Source of the DNA: Caulobacterales bacterium
GTDB lineage: Bacteria; Pseudomonadota; Alphaproteobacteria; Caulobacterales; Caulobacteraceae
DNA: 64,000 bases
NCBI GenBank assembly: GCA_019510435.1
Contig: JAEKKJ010000010.1
Span: 62,001 to 126,000, forward strand
Direction: 5' to 3'
The position numbers were made by a program, and so were the translations under genes. Positions within the stretch are counted from its first letter, which is position 1; the number at the start of each line of letters is the position of its first letter. The notes beneath the pieces were generated by a model, which saw only the letters and a list, made by a program, of their open reading frames with translations, did not search any database and was not told where the DNA came from. Of the stretch, positions 53,651 through 60,875 are shown in pieces.

Positions 53651-54423
53651 CCGTCGGCGATCTCGATCCAGACGGCGCCGTGGTCGCTGGCGTGCGGGCG
53701 GCCGCGGTGCTCGCGGTCGACGCCGGCGTCGCGCAGCCGTGGAGCCAGGCTGGGGCTCAGCAGCAGGTGGTCGATCCGCAGGCCCGCGTCGCGCTGGTAG
53801 GCGTTCCGCAGGTACTTCCAGAAGGTGTAGACGCGCTGGTCCGGATAGCGCGTGCGCAGGGCGTCGACCCAGCCGTCGTCCAGCATCTGCGCATAGGCCT
53901 CGCGCACCCGCGGGTGGAACAGGGCGTCGTCGCGCCAGCGCTCGGGCACATAGACGTCCAGGTCCGTGGGGATGATGTTGAAGTCTCCCGCCAGCACCAC
54001 GGGCTGGCCGGTGGCCAGCAGCGCCTGGCCGTGGCGGCGCAGGCGCTCCAGCCAGTTCAGCTTGAACCCGAACTTCGGCCCCGGTTGCGGATTGCCGTTG
54101 GGGGCATAGAGGCTGGCCACGATCACCCCGCCGACGGCGGCCTCGATGTAGCGGCTCTGGACGTCCTGCGGATCCCCGGCCAGGCCCCGGCGGGTCTCGA
54201 TGGGCTCGCAGCCACGCGCCAGGATGGCCACGCCGTTCCAGCTCTTCTGCCCGTGCCAGATGGCTCCATAGCCCGCCTCGCGGATCGGTCCCTCCGGGAA
54301 CCGCTCGGCCGGCGCCTTCAGCTCCTGCAGGCAGGCGACGTCCGGCCGGGTGTCACCCAGCCACTCCAGGAGGTTGGCCAGCCGCCCGTTGACGCCATTC
54401 ACATTGTAGGTCGCGATCCGCAT
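53647..54423 (-). CDS. xth: Exodeoxyribonuclease III
   Basis: 258 residues. Endonuclease/exonuclease/phosphatase fold with ATYNVNGVNGRL, LQELKAPAE (metal Glu), the catalytic VVLAGDFNIIP and the final PHASDHGAVW. It cuts at abasic sites and removes 3'-blocking groups in base excision repair. The length matches the XthA/ExoIII family. Its start lies 61 bases from the divergent acyltransferase gene. Confidence 0.93.
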   Translation of the reverse strand: MRIATYNVNGVNGRLANLLEWLGDTRPDVACLQELKAPAERFPEGPIREAGYGAIWHGQKSWNGVAILARGCEPIETRRGLAGDPQDVQSRYIEAAVGGVIVASLYAPNGNPQPGPKFGFKLNWLERLRRHGQALLATGQPVVLAGDFNIIPTDLDVYVPERWRDDALFHPRVREAYAQMLDDGWVDALRTRYPDQRVYTFWKYLRNAYQRDAGLRIDHLLLSPSLAPRLRDAGVDREHRGRPHASDHGAVWIEIADG

Positions 54424-54484
54424 GGCCCAGGCAATCGCCGAGCCGGGGCGCCCGTTCCACCCGACGCATGCTAACGGCTGGCCT

Positions 54485-55399
54485 ATGACCTTCGACCTGA
54501 TGCGGCTGATCGCGGCGCTGCTCGTGGTGGTGAGCCACACCTTCCCCCTGAGCGGCCAGCCCGCGCTGGAGATCATGGGCGTCGAGGACTTCGGCGCGCT
54601 GGGCGTCTCGATCTTCTTCGTGATCTCCGGCTACCTGGTCACCGCCAGCTACCAGCGCAACCCCAGGACCTACATCCTCAAGCGCCTCCTGCGGATCGAG
54701 CCGGCGCTGATCGCCTCCCTCGTCCTGACCGTGCTGGTGCTGAGCCGGGTCACCACCGCGACGCCGGCGGAATACTGGCCCGCGGCGGGCATGTACGTGC
54801 TGCGCAACGCCGCGCTCTATCCGGCCACCTACTACCTGCCCGGCGTGTTCCAGAGCGTGCCGGTGGCGGGGGTGGTGAACGGGGTCCTGTGGACCCTGCG
54901 GCTGGAGTTCAGCTTCTATCTGCTGCTCCTCCTGGTGGGCGCACGGCGCTCCTTCGTGATGTTCATCCTGCTGATCTGCGCGATCCTCTGGGCCTCGCTG
55001 CACGACGCCGCGCCGCACTGGGCGGCAGACAAGCTGACCCGGATCGTGTTCCTCACCGCCCGCAACGGGTTCCTGTTCTTCGCCGGCGCGGCCCTGCAGC
55101 TCGTAGGCAAGCGCGTGCCCCTGTGGCTGGGGATCGCCTCGGCCCTGGTGTTCCCCTTCGCCGGCGTGACGGTGCTGCCGACCGCGGTGCTGGGCCTGTC
55201 GCGGCCGGGCAAGCTGCCGGCCGACCTCAGCTACGGCATCTACATCTACGCCTTCCCGGTGCAGCAGCTGCTGGCCCAGGCGGGAAAGCTCAACATCCTG
55301 ACCGCCGTGCTCGCCGTGGTTCCCTTCGCCGTCGCCAGCTGGTTCCTGATCGAGCGGCCGGCGCAGCGGCTCAAGCCCGGACCGCCGCCGGCCTGGTGA
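54485..55399 (+). CDS. Acyltransferase-3 family membrane protein
   Basis: 304 residues with about nine to ten transmembrane helices. The catalytic R-x10-H is in FDLMRLIAALLVVVSH; the SIFFVISGYLVTASYQRN loop and KRLLRIEPAL are further marks. Such proteins acetylate or otherwise acylate exported polysaccharide, peptidoglycan or lipids. The start is uncertain, since the reading frame is open upstream to 54422, but ATG 54485 gives the motif at the expected place. It is the second acyltransferase-3 domain in the window. Confidence 0.85.
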   Translation: MTFDLMRLIAALLVVVSHTFPLSGQPALEIMGVEDFGALGVSIFFVISGYLVTASYQRNPRTYILKRLLRIEPALIASLVLTVLVLSRVTTATPAEYWPAAGMYVLRNAALYPATYYLPGVFQSVPVAGVVNGVLWTLRLEFSFYLLLLLVGARRSFVMFILLICAILWASLHDAAPHWAADKLTRIVFLTARNGFLFFAGAALQLVGKRVPLWLGIASALVFPFAGVTVLPTAVLGLSRPGKLPADLSYGIYIYAFPVQQLLAQAGKLNILTAVLAVVPFAVASWFLIERPAQRLKPGPPPAW

Positions 55400-55491
55400 A
55401 GCGTCCCGGCGGCTGCGCCTAAAATCGGGTTCCCAGTGAACCGATCACGCTCTCGTGCGCTCATTCCCCAACATTTGAGGAGGATGACCCC

Positions 55492-55797
55492 ATGCGCATC
55501 ACTGTCGTCGCCGTCGCCGCTCTTGGCGCCCTGAGCCTGGCCGCCTGCAGCAAGCAGGACAAGGCCGCGGACGCCCAGGCCGACGCGACCAAGGCCCAGG
55601 CCAACGCCCAGGCCACCCAGATCGAGAACCAGGCCGACGCCACCAAGGCGGCCGGCGAGGCCCAGGCCCAGAAGCTGGACCAGCAGGCCGACGCGACCAA
55701 GGACCAGGCCAAGGCCGACGCCAAGGCCATGGACAAGCAGGCCGACGCTGCCAAGGCGGCCGGCGACGCCAAGGCCGACGCGGTCAAGAAGCCATAG
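55492..55797 (+). CDS. Small Ala/Lys/Gln-rich lipoprotein
   Basis: 101 residues. The signal ends in LSLAACSKQ with the lipid-accepting Cys at 19. The rest is a low-complexity, highly charged helix made of repeating blocks such as QADATKAQANAQA, NQADATKAAGEAQ, QQADATKDQAKAD and KQADAAKAAGDAK. This suggests a long coiled helix, like Lpp-type spacers or LEA-like proteins. AGGAGGATGACCCC before the ATG is a strong ribosome site. A classic terminator follows. Confidence 0.85.
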   Translation: MRITVVAVAALGALSLAACSKQDKAADAQADATKAQANAQATQIENQADATKAAGEAQAQKLDQQADATKDQAKADAKAMDKQADAAKAAGDAKADAVKKP

Positions 55798-55832
55798 AGC
55801 CGCCGCGGCCGGGTTGACGCCCGGAGGAGAGG

Positions 55833-55866
55833 AAGGCCCCGCGAGCCCGCCCGCTCGCGGGGCCTT
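55833..55866 (+). terminator. Strong hairpin terminator after the lipoprotein gene
   Basis: AAGGCCCCGCGAGC, loop CCGCCC, then GCTCGCGGGGCCTT plus one further T: a perfect 14-bp stem ending in TTT. It lies 36 bases past the lipoprotein stop. Confidence 0.9.
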
Positions 55867-55937
55867 TGCTTGTCCGCCCGCCTTCCCATCGCCGTGACCG
55901 GGCGCTACACCCGCGGCATGGGGTTCGAAGGTCGGGT

Positions 55938-57146
55938 ATGAGCGCCGCGCAGCCTGCGGACGCTGTGGCGGCAGAGGTCGCGGCAGAGGCCGGCAAGGTG
56001 CGCGCCAGCGGCGTGCTGGGCCGCTCCGAGGGCCTGGCCCGCCTGCTCGACTACCTGGCGCAGGCGCCGCGCCAGGGGCGGCCCCTGCGCGAAGCCGACG
56101 TGGCCCAGGACGTCTTCGGCCGCACCCTGGAGCTGTCCGGCGACGCCTCGGTGCGGGTCTATGTGCACCGCCTGCGCAAGAAGCTGGAGGCGTTCTACGC
56201 CGGGCCGGGCGCGGCCGAGCCGCGCCGCCTGGTGATCCCGATCGGGGAATACCGCCTGGACCTCGTGGAGGTGGCGCAGGCGGCCCCGCCGCCGCGGCGA
56301 AGGCCCGTCTGGCTGTGGTCGGCGATCGCGGCCGCGGCCCTGCTGCTCGCGCTGAACCTCGCCGGCTGGTGGCTGGTCGCGGCGCGTACGGGGCCGGCGC
56401 GCGACCTGGCGCGCGTCGCCGCTTCGCCGCTCTGGGCCGGCCTGGGGCGCGAGCGCCCGGTGCTGGTGGTGATCGGCGACTACTACATCTTCGGCGACAC
56501 CGGCGGCGGCTCCGAGCCCCAGCGCATGATCCGCGCCTTCGAGATCAATTCGCCCGCCGACCTCGACGCCTGGCTGATGGACAATCCGCAGTTCCAGGGC
56601 CGCTACATCGACCTCGACACCTACTACACGCCCGTCGGCGCCACCCTGGCGCTGCGCGAGATCATGCCCCTGGTGCGCCAGGCGGCGGGCCGGCCCGAGC
56701 GGGTGCGGGTGATCACCGCCTCGCAGCTGACGCCCGAGATGATGAAGGCCAACGACATCGTCTATGTGGGCTACCTCTCGGCCCTGCGGCTCTTGCAGCA
56801 GCCGGTGTTCCAGCGCTCGCGCTTCTCCATCGGCGCCACCTACGACGAGCTGGTCGACCGGCGCACCGGCCGCAGCTACGTGAGCGGCGCGGGCCTGGCG
56901 CCCGGCGGGGCCCTGAACCGTGACTACGGCTACCTGGCGGCCTTCCGCGGCCCGGCCGGCAACCGCTTCGTCATCCTCGCCGGCGCCCGCGACATCGGGG
57001 TGATGCAGACTGCCGAGATCGCTGCCGACCGCGGCGCCCTGGCGGCGCTGAACCCCCAATCGGGCCGCGCGCTCGAGGCGCTGTACGAGGTGGACGGCGT
57101 CGGCCGCACCAATGTGGGCGCGCGGGTGGTCGCCGCCAGCCGCTGA
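55938..57146 (+). CDS. Membrane-anchored winged-helix protein (CadC-like layout)
   Basis: 402 residues. Residues ~20-115 form a helix-turn-helix domain of the type LLDYLAQAPRQ..., ADVAQDVFGR, ASVRVYVHRLRKKLEAFYAG, then IPIGEYRLDL, related to winged-helix Trans_reg_C-like domains. One transmembrane helix follows (WLWSAIAAAALLLALNLAGWWLV, ~130-152). The C-terminal ~240 residues are periplasmic, with RPVLVVIGDYYIFGD at the start, and unlike any sensor I know. It probably senses a periplasmic signal and binds DNA directly, without phosphorelay. The two secreted paralogues downstream are candidate targets. Confidence 0.82.
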   Translation: MSAAQPADAVAAEVAAEAGKVRASGVLGRSEGLARLLDYLAQAPRQGRPLREADVAQDVFGRTLELSGDASVRVYVHRLRKKLEAFYAGPGAAEPRRLVIPIGEYRLDLVEVAQAAPPPRRRPVWLWSAIAAAALLLALNLAGWWLVAARTGPARDLARVAASPLWAGLGRERPVLVVIGDYYIFGDTGGGSEPQRMIRAFEINSPADLDAWLMDNPQFQGRYIDLDTYYTPVGATLALREIMPLVRQAAGRPERVRVITASQLTPEMMKANDIVYVGYLSALRLLQQPVFQRSRFSIGATYDELVDRRTGRSYVSGAGLAPGGALNRDYGYLAAFRGPAGNRFVILAGARDIGVMQTAEIAADRGALAALNPQSGRALEALYEVDGVGRTNVGARVVAASR

Positions 57147-57212
57147 GCGCCCCGCCTGAACCTCCGGGCGGCTGCGCCGTTTAGGTCCCTCGACGCCCCC
57201 GAGGAGACCCGC

Positions 57213-57617
57213 ATGCGCCGAGCCCTGCGCCTGACGCCCGCCGCCTACGCCCTGTTCCTGGGCCTGAACGCCGCCGCGGCCGATACACCGAAGGACGCGC
57301 CCGCGAAGGACGTCCCCAAGAGCCTGGCGTCCGCCTTCGGCAATACGGTCAAGGCCACCTACCCGGACGGCCGCTTCCAGCGCTACTGGTTCCAGCCCGA
57401 CGGCAGCTGGCGCGCCATCGGCCGGCGCGGCCACTCCTCCTCAGGCCACTGGACCGCCCACGGCGACGAGGTGTGCCTGAAGCAGTCCAAGCCGATCCCC
57501 TCGCCCATGAAGTACTGCACCACCTTCCCGGCCTCGGCGCGGGTCGGCTCGTCCTGGCCGGCCAAGGACATGGGCGGCGGCGCGATCACCCTCAGCGTGG
57601 TGAAGGGCAAGGTTTAG
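57213..57617 (+). CDS. Secreted protein, paralogue A
   Basis: 134 residues with a signal peptide ending near AAA-DT. The mature core reads LASAFGNTVKATYPDGRFQRYWF, QPDGSWRAIGRRGHSSSGHWT and VCLKQSKPIPSPMKYCTTFP, with two Cys that could pair. A predicted beta-rich domain of unknown function. About half its residues match the next gene. It follows the membrane-anchored regulator by 66 bases. Confidence 0.78.
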   Translation: MRRALRLTPAAYALFLGLNAAAADTPKDAPAKDVPKSLASAFGNTVKATYPDGRFQRYWFQPDGSWRAIGRRGHSSSGHWTAHGDEVCLKQSKPIPSPMKYCTTFPASARVGSSWPAKDMGGGAITLSVVKGKV

Positions 57618-57680
57618 GGCGGTCAGGCTCTGTTCAGGCGTCCGATGCGCAGTATCTTGCGTAGACCCATGCTGAGACCG

Positions 57681-58151
57681 ATGCGCATTCTCACCCCGTC
57701 CTCGATTGCCCCGTTGGCCGCGCCCGCCCTGGCGCTCGCATTGGCGTTCGCCGCCCAGCCGTCGCAGGCCGCCACCGCGCCGCCCACCGCCTCCACCGCG
57801 CCGGGCGAGCCGCGGGGCCTGGCCGCCGCCTTCGGCAACACCATCAAGGCCTTCTACACCGATGGCCGCTTCCAGCGCCTGTGGCTGAAGCCGGACGGCA
57901 GCTGGGAGGCCATTGGCCGCCGCGGCAAGTGGTCGGCCGGGCACTGGACGCAGAAGGGCGCCGACAAGGTCTGCCTGAAGCAGTCCAAGCCCTTCGCCTT
58001 CCCATTCGGCTACTGCACCGATTTCCCCGCCGACGGCCACGTGGGCGCGGTCTGGACCTCGCGCAGCATGGAAGGCGACCCCATCCAGGTGACGGTCGTG
58101 AAGGGCATCGAGAAGCCCCAAGGCGAGAGACCCCAAGGGGAGAAGCCCTAG
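57681..58151 (+). CDS. Secreted protein, paralogue B
   Basis: 156 residues from ATG 57681, with a signal peptide ending near SQA-AT. The shared core is LAAAFGNTIKAFYTDGRFQRLWL, KPDGSWEAIGRRGKWSAGHWT, VCLKQSKPFAFPFGYCTDFP. It carries a degenerate C-terminal tail, PQGERPQGEKP. It clearly arose by tandem duplication with paralogue A. The 3' end overlaps the convergent beta-lactamase-like gene by four bases (CTAG). Confidence 0.78.
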   Translation: MRILTPSSIAPLAAPALALALAFAAQPSQAATAPPTASTAPGEPRGLAAAFGNTIKAFYTDGRFQRLWLKPDGSWEAIGRRGKWSAGHWTQKGADKVCLKQSKPFAFPFGYCTDFPADGHVGAVWTSRSMEGDPIQVTVVKGIEKPQGERPQGEKP

Positions 58152-59269
58152 AGCGCCGAGGCCTCGCCGCTCCGGTCGCGCGCCCATTGGGCCGCCACCG
58201 CGCGGGTCACGGCCTGCATGAAAGCCAGCCGCTCGGGCACGGGCCTGCGGGTGTGGCGCATCATCACCGCCACCGCATAGGTGTGGCCGTCCGGCGCCGT
58301 CAGCAGGCCCACGTCGTTGATGCCGTTGGAATAGCCTTCGAAGTCCTGCCCAGTGCCGGTCTTGTGGGCGATGGACCAGCCGGCGGGCAGGCCGCCCTTC
58401 AGCCGCTGGGGCCCGGTGCGCGCGGCGTGCATCAGCGCCAGGATCTTCTGGGTGGAGTCAGGGGAGAGCAGCTCGCCGCGCGACAGGGCCGCCAGCGCCG
58501 TGGTGATCCCCGCCGGCGAGGAGCCGTCCAGGGGCTCGGCCAGATAGGCCGCCATGGCCGCCTCGCGCTCAGCCTTCGGCAGCTGTTCGCGGGCCGCCTG
58601 GAAGTTCCAGCCGATCCCGTACTCCGGCCGCCAGGCGAGGCCTGCGGTCCGGGCCTGCAGGTCCCGCTCATAGGCGCCCACCTTGACGCCGGTCAGGCCC
58701 ATGTCGGCCAGCGCTGCGGCGACGCCGCCGGGGCCGCCCATCTCGCGCATCAGCCGGTCGTTGGCGGCGTTGTCGCTCTCCACCAGCGCCCGGCGCAGCA
58801 GGTCGGAGAGGTGGGTCTGATAGCCGTCGCCGCGGATGTTGTAGGCCACCGGCTGGAAGAACACCGAGCGGTCGGCGTCGGTGAGGGTGACGGGCGCGTC
58901 CCAGGCCAGGCGGCGCTGGTCGATGGCCTTCATCACCGTGATCGCCACCCAGAGCTTGGAGACGCTCTGCTGCGGATAGGGCCGGTCCTTGTCGACGCCG
59001 GCCGTCCAGCCTGTGGTGACATCGGTCACCGCCACGCCCAGCGGCTCGCGGAAATCCGCGGCGATGGCGTCCAGGTCGTCCTGCAGGGCCTGGGGCGCGG
59101 GCAGGGTTTTCTTCGGGCCTATGGCCAGGCGTGTGGCGCCGAGCGGTCGCGACGCCAGGCGCACCGCATGGTCGGCCGAGACCAGCCCGCCGCCCGCCGC
59201 CGCCACGCCCACCAGGACCAGCAGCGCCAGGCCAAAGGGGCCCTTCAGGTGACGCAGGACCTTCGCCAT
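58148..59269 (-). CDS. Class A beta-lactamase-like serine hydrolase
   Basis: 373 residues from ATG 59269, with an N-terminal membrane segment (GLALLVLVGVAAAGG). All class A motifs are in place: S102-V-S-K105, S165-D-N167, E201 exactly 36 residues after the SDN serine (ERDLQ in place of ExxLN), and K303-T-G. The deacylating Glu is kept, but Asn170 is Gln. A ~50-residue N-terminal extension is not part of the class A core. It may hydrolyse beta-lactams or act as a DD-peptidase-like enzyme. No AmpR or BlaI regulator adjoins it. Confidence 0.85.
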   Translation of the reverse strand: MAKVLRHLKGPFGLALLVLVGVAAAGGGLVSADHAVRLASRPLGATRLAIGPKKTLPAPQALQDDLDAIAADFREPLGVAVTDVTTGWTAGVDKDRPYPQQSVSKLWVAITVMKAIDQRRLAWDAPVTLTDADRSVFFQPVAYNIRGDGYQTHLSDLLRRALVESDNAANDRLMREMGGPGGVAAALADMGLTGVKVGAYERDLQARTAGLAWRPEYGIGWNFQAAREQLPKAEREAAMAAYLAEPLDGSSPAGITTALAALSRGELLSPDSTQKILALMHAARTGPQRLKGGLPAGWSIAHKTGTGQDFEGYSNGINDVGLLTAPDGHTYAVAVMMRHTRRPVPERLAFMQAVTRAVAAQWARDRSGEASAL

Positions 59270-59333
59270 GACGCTAGAACGGCTGAACTGTGACATGGCT
59301 CAACGGAACTTTGGGCTCAACGGAACTATGGGC

Positions 59334-60272
59334 TCAACTATGACTGTGGGCGCCCTCGCCTTCGGCGCGTACTTCGACCGTCACATGGGATAGCCCCGCC
59401 AGTCCAGCCAGCCGGGCGCGGTAGGCCGCAGCAGGGCGCGGATCGGCGGCGGCGATCACCGCGATCACCGCATGGTGCCCGGGCCCCAGGCGCCAGAGGT
59501 GCAGGTCCAGCACCCGGTCGCCCTCCCCCGCCAGCCGGCGGCGCACCTCGGCGGTGAGCTCCGCCGACGGATTGATGTCGAGCAGGGCCGCACCCGCGCG
59601 ATGCAGCAGGGTCCAGGCGAACTGGCCCACCAGGCCCGCCGCCAGCAGCCCGGCCAGGGGGTCGGCGAACGACCAGCCCAGCTGGCGGCCGGCCAGCAGG
59701 GCGGCCAGGGCGAAGACGCCGACGATGGCGTCGGCCGACAGGTGCAGGTGGGCCGCGGAGAGGTTGAGGTCGCCGTGCGGGTCGTGCCGGCGCGCATGGT
59801 CGCCGCTGGGCCGCAGCAGCCAGACGCAGATGAGGTTCACCACCAGGCCGCCGCCGGCGATGGGCAGGGCCGCGCCATAGTCGACCGTTTCCGGGTTGAG
59901 CAGGCGCGTGACGCTCTCCACGGCGATCAGCACCGCCGTGACACCCAGCACCACGGCGTTAGCGAAGCCGGCGAGGTAGCCCAGCTTGCCGGTCCCGAAG
60001 CTGAAGGCCGGATTGTCCGCATGGCGGCGCGCCAGGGCGTAGGCCGCCGAGGCGACGAGCAGGGCGGCCACGTGGGCGGCCATGTGCAGCCCGCTGGCCA
60101 TCACCGCCAGCGAGTGGGTGGCCGCACCGCCGGCCACCAGCACCCCGAAGGTCGCCGCGCAGATGCCGGTGACGATCCAGGTGCGCCGTTCGTTGCGCGC
60201 ATGGTCCGCGCCCAGGTAGGTGCGGTTCTCGCGGAACGCGTCCAGCGTCTCCGGCGGGTCCGGCCGTTTCAT
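59334..60272 (-). CDS. Cation diffusion facilitator, DmeF-like
   Basis: 312 residues with six transmembrane helices and a C-terminal cytoplasmic domain (LDLHLWRLGPGHHAVIAV). The layout RTYLGADHARNERRTW and LHMAAHVAALLVASAAYALARRHA places it in the DmeF Co/Ni exporter group. The TM5 metal pair is intact (HLSAD), but the TM2 Asp of the usual ADGxHM is S60 (ASGLHM), with H63 and H67 present. The His-rich stretch usual in DmeF is short (SGDHARRHDPHGD). Metal choice may differ or be lost. Confidence 0.85.
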   Translation of the reverse strand: MKRPDPPETLDAFRENRTYLGADHARNERRTWIVTGICAATFGVLVAGGAATHSLAVMASGLHMAAHVAALLVASAAYALARRHADNPAFSFGTGKLGYLAGFANAVVLGVTAVLIAVESVTRLLNPETVDYGAALPIAGGGLVVNLICVWLLRPSGDHARRHDPHGDLNLSAAHLHLSADAIVGVFALAALLAGRQLGWSFADPLAGLLAAGLVGQFAWTLLHRAGAALLDINPSAELTAEVRRRLAGEGDRVLDLHLWRLGPGHHAVIAVIAAADPRPAAAYRARLAGLAGLSHVTVEVRAEGEGAHSHS

Positions 60273-60395
60273 CGCGGCAGTGGCGGTCAAAAGGCGGGCT
60301 CCGGCGGGCGTGGTGTTATTCTGTAACATCAATTGGACCCGTTGCCAGCCGCCAAGGGATGCGATTTCGTGCCGGCCGCTTTGCAGAGAGGCGGC

Positions 60396-60875
60396 ATGCG
60401 ACGAAACCTGAGCTTCACCTTGAACGGCGCGCCCGCCTCTGCGGAGGTGGAGGGCGAGGCCACCTTGCTCACGGTGCTGCGCGCGGACCTGGGCGTCTTC
60501 GGCGCCCGCTTCGGCTGCGGCCTGGGCCAGTGCGGCGCCTGCGCGGTGCTGGTGGACGGCCGGGTCGAGGCGGCCTGCACGCTCAGCGCCGCCAGCGTTG
60601 AGGGCCGCGCGGTGACCACCGTCGAGGGCCTGGGCACGCCGGAGCAGCCGCATCCGCTGCAGGCCGCCTTCCTGGAGCTGCAGGCCGGCCAGTGCGGCTA
60701 TTGCCTCTCCGGCATCCTGGTCGGCGCCAAGGCGCTACTGGACGCCAACCCGGCCCCCAGCCGGACCGAGATCGCCCAGGCGCTGGACTGGCACCTCTGC
60801 CGCTGCGGCGTGCACAATCGCATCCTGGACGCCGTGGCCCTGGCCGCCCGGCGCATGCGCGAGGCCGCGGCATGA
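60396..60875 (+). CDS. [2Fe-2S] subunit of a second molybdenum hydroxylase
   Basis: 159 residues from ATG 60396. Cluster ligands are CGLGQCGAC, a following Cys (AACTLSA), CGYCLSGI and CRCGVHNRI. It is a paralogue of the iorA product but lacks its Ala/Pro tail. It ends by overlapping the large-subunit start (ATGA). As there is no FAD subunit here, a cytochrome may be the acceptor, as for nicotinate dehydrogenase-type enzymes (inference). Confidence 0.92.
   Translation: MRRNLSFTLNGAPASAEVEGEATLLTVLRADLGVFGARFGCGLGQCGACAVLVDGRVEAACTLSAASVEGRAVTTVEGLGTPEQPHPLQAAFLELQAGQCGYCLSGILVGAKALLDANPAPSRTEIAQALDWHLCRCGVHNRILDAVALAARRMREAAA

Noticed and set aside
55550..55797. Possible simple-sequence DNA repeat in the lipoprotein gene
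   Set aside because: The repetition is at the amino-acid level (ADATK/AQA blocks) within a real coding frame; the DNA units are not exact.
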